8,308 nt of DNA from an uncultured Desulfuromonadales bacterium (lineage in GTDB: Bacteria; Desulfobacterota; Desulfuromonadia; Desulfuromonadales; Geopsychrobacteraceae), in NCBI GenBank assembly GCA_945787295.1, contig CALZHQ010000101.1:1-8308 (forward strand), written 5' to 3'. Each line of letters begins with the position of its first letter. The first letter of the stretch is position 1. The position numbers and the translations under genes are program-made. Below the pieces are notes generated by a model that saw only the letters and a program-made list of their open reading frames with translations, was not told where the DNA came from and did not search any database. Positions 4,875 to 8,308 of the stretch are shown one piece after another.

Positions 4875-6698
4875 ATGAAAAAACACGTTCTTCTCGGCCT
4901 CACCCTAATGCTGTTTTGCTTCATCGCCGGTGGGTTTTACATCGTCAGCTCTTTTCAGAGTGTTTCTGAAAAGCTGCAACGGGTTATTGCTTTAGACCAG
5001 GTTGAACTTCTTCGCAAAACCCTTGGACACAATATAGAAGTCGTCCAGTCGGGCCTGCTATTACATGGATCGCCACACACGGACAATAATATCATCATCC
5101 AACATATTGAAAAACTGGCAGACTCCGCAGCAGTCTGCCTGCACTGTCACCACTCCCAGGAAACCAAAGCGAAACTGGACCATATGCAGTCAAGCCTGAC
5201 TGAGTATACGCAACTCTGCAGCCAAGCGTTGACCAATCGGGCAAATAACATGCGGTTGGAGCGCGTCCGCAACCTGGCTTATGAAAAAGGGACAAATATA
5301 CTCCAAGAAGTTCAATCCCTATCGGTCGCTTCTGCACACAAGATTTCCAACCGTATCGACAACATCCATGCGGAAATCAGAGCGACGAACAACTTCCTCA
5401 TTGCCTGCTTGATTCTCGGACCTATTGCCATTCTGATTATTACTCTATTTTTCCTTCGACGCTTTACCGGTTCTATGGACACCCTCGTAGCAGCAACGGA
5501 TAGACTGACAGAAGGGGACTTCAGCCATTATATAGAAACGCCACTGAAAGATGAGTTTAAGACTCTGGCCTTATCTTTTAACAGCATGGTTGATTCGATT
5601 AATGCCGAGCGGCAGAAATCGGAGTCAGCTCACGCTCTCTATCAGACTCTTTTTGAAAGTGCCGGCGATGCGATCTGCATCCTTGAGACTGGAGATGATA
5701 TCGGCCGAATCGTATCGGTCAACCCAGCCGCGAGTCGTATGTACGGTTACAGTAGCAACGAATTACAGACCATGAACTTCAAACAACTCTCCCCTGCTAA
5801 AGAGTACGAAAAGTTCGGTGATATGATACTGAACATCCTACGAGGCGAATTAGTCAACTGTATGCTGACCAGGATTCATAAAAACGGCAACTTGTTCACG
5901 ACCGATATCAGCGCCGGGCCTTTGGAGATCGACCATCACAAATACATTCTTACCTTCGCGCGTGATGTCACTGAACAACACCAGGCACAGCAGGAAATGC
6001 AGCGTGCAAACCAGATGGCTTTGGTCGGACAGATGGCAGCCGGGCTTGCGCATGAAATCAAAAATCCGCTGGCCGGCATCAAGGTGTCTCTCGATGTCCT
6101 TTCTGACGAGCTGGATCTCCCCGCAGAAGACCAAGAGATCTTCGCCCGGATTGTCAAAGAGATCGACCGCATGGAACGGCTGCTGAAAAGCCTGCTCAAC
6201 TATGCCCGGCCACCGGTTCCGCACTTTGATTTGACCGACATCAACCTCCTGCTCAACCATTCGATCAAGAATGTTGCTGTAACCACCAACAAAAGCCCCG
6301 GGAAGCAGATTCAATTTGAAAAAAATTTAAACCCTGAATTGCCCTTGGTAGAAGCTGATCCGACTCAGCTGCAACAGGTCTTCTTGAATCTTTACCTTAA
6401 TGCCATCGATGCCTTGCCAGAAGGCGGTACGATTAGCACATTTACCCAGATGGATGATGACCAGAGAGTCTGGATTGGAGTTTCCGACACAGGAGTCGGG
6501 CTGCCCCAAAAAGCCATCGAAAAAATTTTCAATCCATTCTACACTACCAAATCTAAGGGGAGTGGTCTCGGCTTGGCAATCTGCAAACGATTGATCGAAC
6601 AACACGACGGCACAATAGAAGCAGAAAGTCGACTCAGTAACGGCACATCCTTTTTAATCACCCTACCCTTGGTGCAGAAAAACAGGGAGCACACTTGA
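4875..6698 (+). CDS. Haem-c-binding sensor histidine kinase (HAMP-PAS-HisKA-HATPase)
   Basis: A 607-residue membrane kinase. TM1 (about 4-26) and TM2 (about 173-195) bracket a largely helical periplasmic domain containing CLHCH at 88-92, a covalent c-type haem attachment site. H64, H68, H77, H93 and H103 are candidate second ligands. After TM2 come HAMP (about 195-247), PAS (about 253-370, with NPAASRMYGYSSNEL), and HisKA with the autophosphorylated H393 in GLAHEIKNPL. The HATPase has its N box (N505, N509), DTGVG (538-542), FYTTK and GSGLGLAI (562-569), so the catalytic core is complete. The dimerisation helix resembles NtrB/AtoS-type kinases, matching the NtrC-type partner, whose ATG overlaps this stop codon by one base. 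A periplasmic haem suggests sensing of redox potential or a gas or other ligand; which one cannot be read from sequence. The Shine-Dalgarno before 4875 is weak (GGATAAAG about 10 nt upstream), but the N-terminus MKKHVLLG followed by TM1 fits this start. Confidence 0.94.
   Translation: MKKHVLLGLTLMLFCFIAGGFYIVSSFQSVSEKLQRVIALDQVELLRKTLGHNIEVVQSGLLLHGSPHTDNNIIIQHIEKLADSAAVCLHCHHSQETKAKLDHMQSSLTEYTQLCSQALTNRANNMRLERVRNLAYEKGTNILQEVQSLSVASAHKISNRIDNIHAEIRATNNFLIACLILGPIAILIITLFFLRRFTGSMDTLVAATDRLTEGDFSHYIETPLKDEFKTLALSFNSMVDSINAERQKSESAHALYQTLFESAGDAICILETGDDIGRIVSVNPAASRMYGYSSNELQTMNFKQLSPAKEYEKFGDMILNILRGELVNCMLTRIHKNGNLFTTDISAGPLEIDHHKYILTFARDVTEQHQAQQEMQRANQMALVGQMAAGLAHEIKNPLAGIKVSLDVLSDELDLPAEDQEIFARIVKEIDRMERLLKSLLNYARPPVPHFDLTDINLLLNHSIKNVAVTTNKSPGKQIQFEKNLNPELPLVEADPTQLQQVFLNLYLNAIDALPEGGTISTFTQMDDDQRVWIGVSDTGVGLPQKAIEKIFNPFYTTKSKGSGLGLAICKRLIEQHDGTIEAESRLSNGTSFLITLPLVQKNREHT
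6684..6690 (+). promoter_or_regulatory. Ribosome binding site and TGATG coupling of the activator gene
   Basis: AGGGAGC lies 7 nt before the ATG at 6698, inside the kinase coding sequence. The kinase stop and activator start share one base (TGATG), indicating translational coupling. The TTG at 6695 could add one Met but is less likely. Confidence 0.7.
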
Positions 6699-8095
6699 TG
6701 CAAAAAAAAGGACGGATTTTCCTCTTGGATGATGATGAACTGATCATCACCATGCTGGCCAGGGCTCTGCGCAATGAAGGCTATGAAACCCACCTCTTGA
6801 CCTCCTCCGATCAAGCGGTCGAAAAAATCTGTGCCTGGCAACCACACGCCCTGCTGCTCGATATTGATCTTGGCGAAGGCCTAAACGGGCTGGATGTGTT
6901 GCAATTACTCCAGGCCGAAGAGATCGATTTTCCAGTCGTCATGCTAAGCTCTGACGATTCAGCAGAATCTGCCATTCGAGCGATGCGCTACGGCGCCGCC
7001 GACTATTTGCACAAGCCGTTCAATATCGAAGAAGTAAAAATCGTCCTGGAAAAATTGCTGGAAAACTCACGGCTGAAGAATGAAGTCCGCTACCTTAAGG
7101 GATCGACCTCGGCCTCTCTAGAGAGGACCTTTATTGGAGAATCTCCCACAATTCAAAACATGCTCACTAACGGCCAGAAGATGGCTGAAGCCGGTGTGCA
7201 GTCAACCCTGATTACCGGAAAATCGGGGACGGGCAAAGAGGTGCTGGCACGCAATCTCCATTATTGGCGATTCGGGCAAAGGAAAGATTTCGACAGGATC
7301 CCCTACATTGCCATTAACTGCACCGCCCTGCCGGAAAGTCTCATTGAGGGCGAGTTGTTCGGCCACGTCAAAGGCTCATTTACTGATGCCAAGACGGATA
7401 AACAGGGAGTTTTTGAACTGGCCAACGGCGGCACCCTGCTGCTTGACGAGATCGGCGACATGCGCCCGGAAGTCCAGAGCAAGCTGTTGCGGGTTCTGGA
7501 AGAGCGAACCGTAAGACGAATTGGCGGCCAGGTCGATTTGCCTGTCGATGTTTACATTATCGCCAGCACCAATAGAGACATCATGCAAAGTGTCGAAAAT
7601 GGGGATTTTCGTGAAGACCTTTACTACCGCCTCAGCTCTTTTTCCATCCTGCTCCCAGCTTTGAATGACAGGGAGGAGGATGTCATTATCCTCACGAAAC
7701 ATTTCCTTGAACATTTCGCCGGAAAATATGGCAAAAGCCCGGTTAAAAGCATTTCGAAAGAAGCCGAAAAACTCCTTAAAAGTTACCCCTGGCCAGGCAA
7801 CGTCCGTGAGCTACGGAATGTTATCGAAAAGTGTGTTGTCATGGAAAACATGGAAATTCTCGACGCAGAAAACCTGCCCCTAGACTTGGGCGGGCGGAAA
7901 AAAAATGCTGTTGAAAGGCGGAAAAGATTCCAAATCATTTTACCTGAAAACGGCATTTCCCTAGAGGAGGTTGAACGGGAACTGATCTGCTTGGCGTTGG
8001 AACGCTGCAGCAACAATATGACTAAAGCCGCGAAACTGCTTAAAGTCAGCTACGATACCTTCAGATATCAAGTCAAAAAACATGAGCTACTATAG
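6698..8095 (+). CDS. NtrC-family sigma-54-dependent response regulator
   Basis: A 465-residue DNA-binding enhancer protein, the likely partner of the upstream kinase. Residues 5-120 form a receiver with D11-D13, phospho-acceptor D55 in LLLDIDLGE, S84/S85 and K106 in HKPF, all intact. Residues 145-380 form the sigma-54 interaction AAA+ domain: Walker A GKSGTGKE (174-181), a sigma-54 contact loop GSFTDA (226-231) where the family usually has GAFTGA, Walker B LLLDEIGD, the Arg finger in FREDLYYRL (R305) and WPGNVREL (365-372). Residues 420-463 form a Fis-type helix-turn-helix (ERCSNNMTKAAKLLKVSYDTF). Once phosphorylated it should hydrolyse ATP to open sigma-54 promoters. The best such promoter here is at 3440-3455 before the REC-PilZ gene; that link is inference. 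The domains are complete and the length is typical. No terminator is seen after the stop. Confidence 0.95.
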   Translation: MQKKGRIFLLDDDELIITMLARALRNEGYETHLLTSSDQAVEKICAWQPHALLLDIDLGEGLNGLDVLQLLQAEEIDFPVVMLSSDDSAESAIRAMRYGAADYLHKPFNIEEVKIVLEKLLENSRLKNEVRYLKGSTSASLERTFIGESPTIQNMLTNGQKMAEAGVQSTLITGKSGTGKEVLARNLHYWRFGQRKDFDRIPYIAINCTALPESLIEGELFGHVKGSFTDAKTDKQGVFELANGGTLLLDEIGDMRPEVQSKLLRVLEERTVRRIGGQVDLPVDVYIIASTNRDIMQSVENGDFREDLYYRLSSFSILLPALNDREEDVIILTKHFLEHFAGKYGKSPVKSISKEAEKLLKSYPWPGNVRELRNVIEKCVVMENMEILDAENLPLDLGGRKKNAVERRKRFQIILPENGISLEEVERELICLALERCSNNMTKAAKLLKVSYDTFRYQVKKHELL

Positions 8096-8308
8096 CGCAT
8101 TCGGCGAGCCGCAATTGAGGCCGGTCAACCTGAAAAGAATTTGAAATTGGATGAGTGCTTAAACGCTGATTATGTAGAATCAATAGCTATTTCCACTGCA
8201 GAACAAGCAACGCTATTCAAAAACAAAACTCCCGATAAAGAGCTTATTCAAAAGAAAAGCTTAAAGACATGTCAACCATTCAGGGAAGCTTACGCTCTGT
8301 TGAAAATT
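8096..8308 (+). CDS. Open frame running off the window end, unknown, partial
   Basis: The reading frame directly after the activator's TAG stays open for 71 codons to the window edge, and it is the same frame as the activator. All other frames contain stops. The translation includes LDECLNADYVESIAISTAEQ and ends in FREAYALLKI, with plausible soluble-protein composition. No ATG or GTG start is present; TTG at 8141 or 8147 is possible, but the Shine-Dalgarno is poor. It may be the 5' part of a small downstream gene, a gene relic, or chance (an open run of this length in AT-rich DNA is uncommon but not rare). I do not recognise a family. The activator's helix-turn-helix is complete before the TAG, so read-through is not needed to explain that protein. 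Confidence 0.25.

Overview
The window looks like part of the genome of a dissimilatory metal- or sulfur-reducing member of the Desulfuromonadales/Geobacter group (inference). The reasons are a secreted multiheme c-type cytochrome with 17 CxxCH motifs, a histidine kinase whose periplasmic sensor carries its own CxxCH haem site, an NtrC-type sigma-54 activator, and a PilZ protein. No rRNA, tRNA, insertion sequence or CRISPR array was seen.

Layout. (1) 11-2202, minus strand: a large secreted cytochrome (signal peptide, beta-rich GGYDC-type segment, two MopE-like Asp/Cys metal-binding repeats, 17 haem motifs). It ends at a clear rho-independent terminator (11-53). (2) 2203-3537: a long, partly AT-rich divergent intergenic region. 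It holds a weak minus-strand sigma-54-like site for the cytochrome, short repeats, two doubtful small or decayed coding stretches, a pair of GGWAATTTCC palindromic boxes and a near-consensus sigma-54 promoter (3440-3455). (3) 3538-4239, plus strand: a response-regulator-like protein with a receiver lacking the phospho-acceptor Asp (Asn56 instead), fused to a PilZ domain with both c-di-GMP motifs. (4) 4240-4874: a gap with no convincing gene. (5) 4875-8095: a translationally coupled two-component pair. The membrane kinase (periplasmic CLHCH sensor, HAMP, PAS, HisKA, HATPase) is followed with a 1-nt overlap by a receiver/AAA+/Fis-HTH sigma-54 activator. (6) 8096-8308: an open frame running off the window end, of unknown nature.

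How it may work (inference): the kinase may sense redox state or a small ligand through a covalent periplasmic haem and phosphorylate its coupled NtrC-type regulator. That regulator needs sigma-54 promoters, and the best one visible lies directly before the REC-PilZ gene. A plausible circuit is haem sensor -> sigma-54 activator -> REC*-PilZ c-di-GMP effector, with the neighbouring cytochrome as a possible second target. The individual parts belong to known families. The combination, the degenerate receiver on the PilZ protein and the MopE-cytochrome fusion are the points most worth follow-up.
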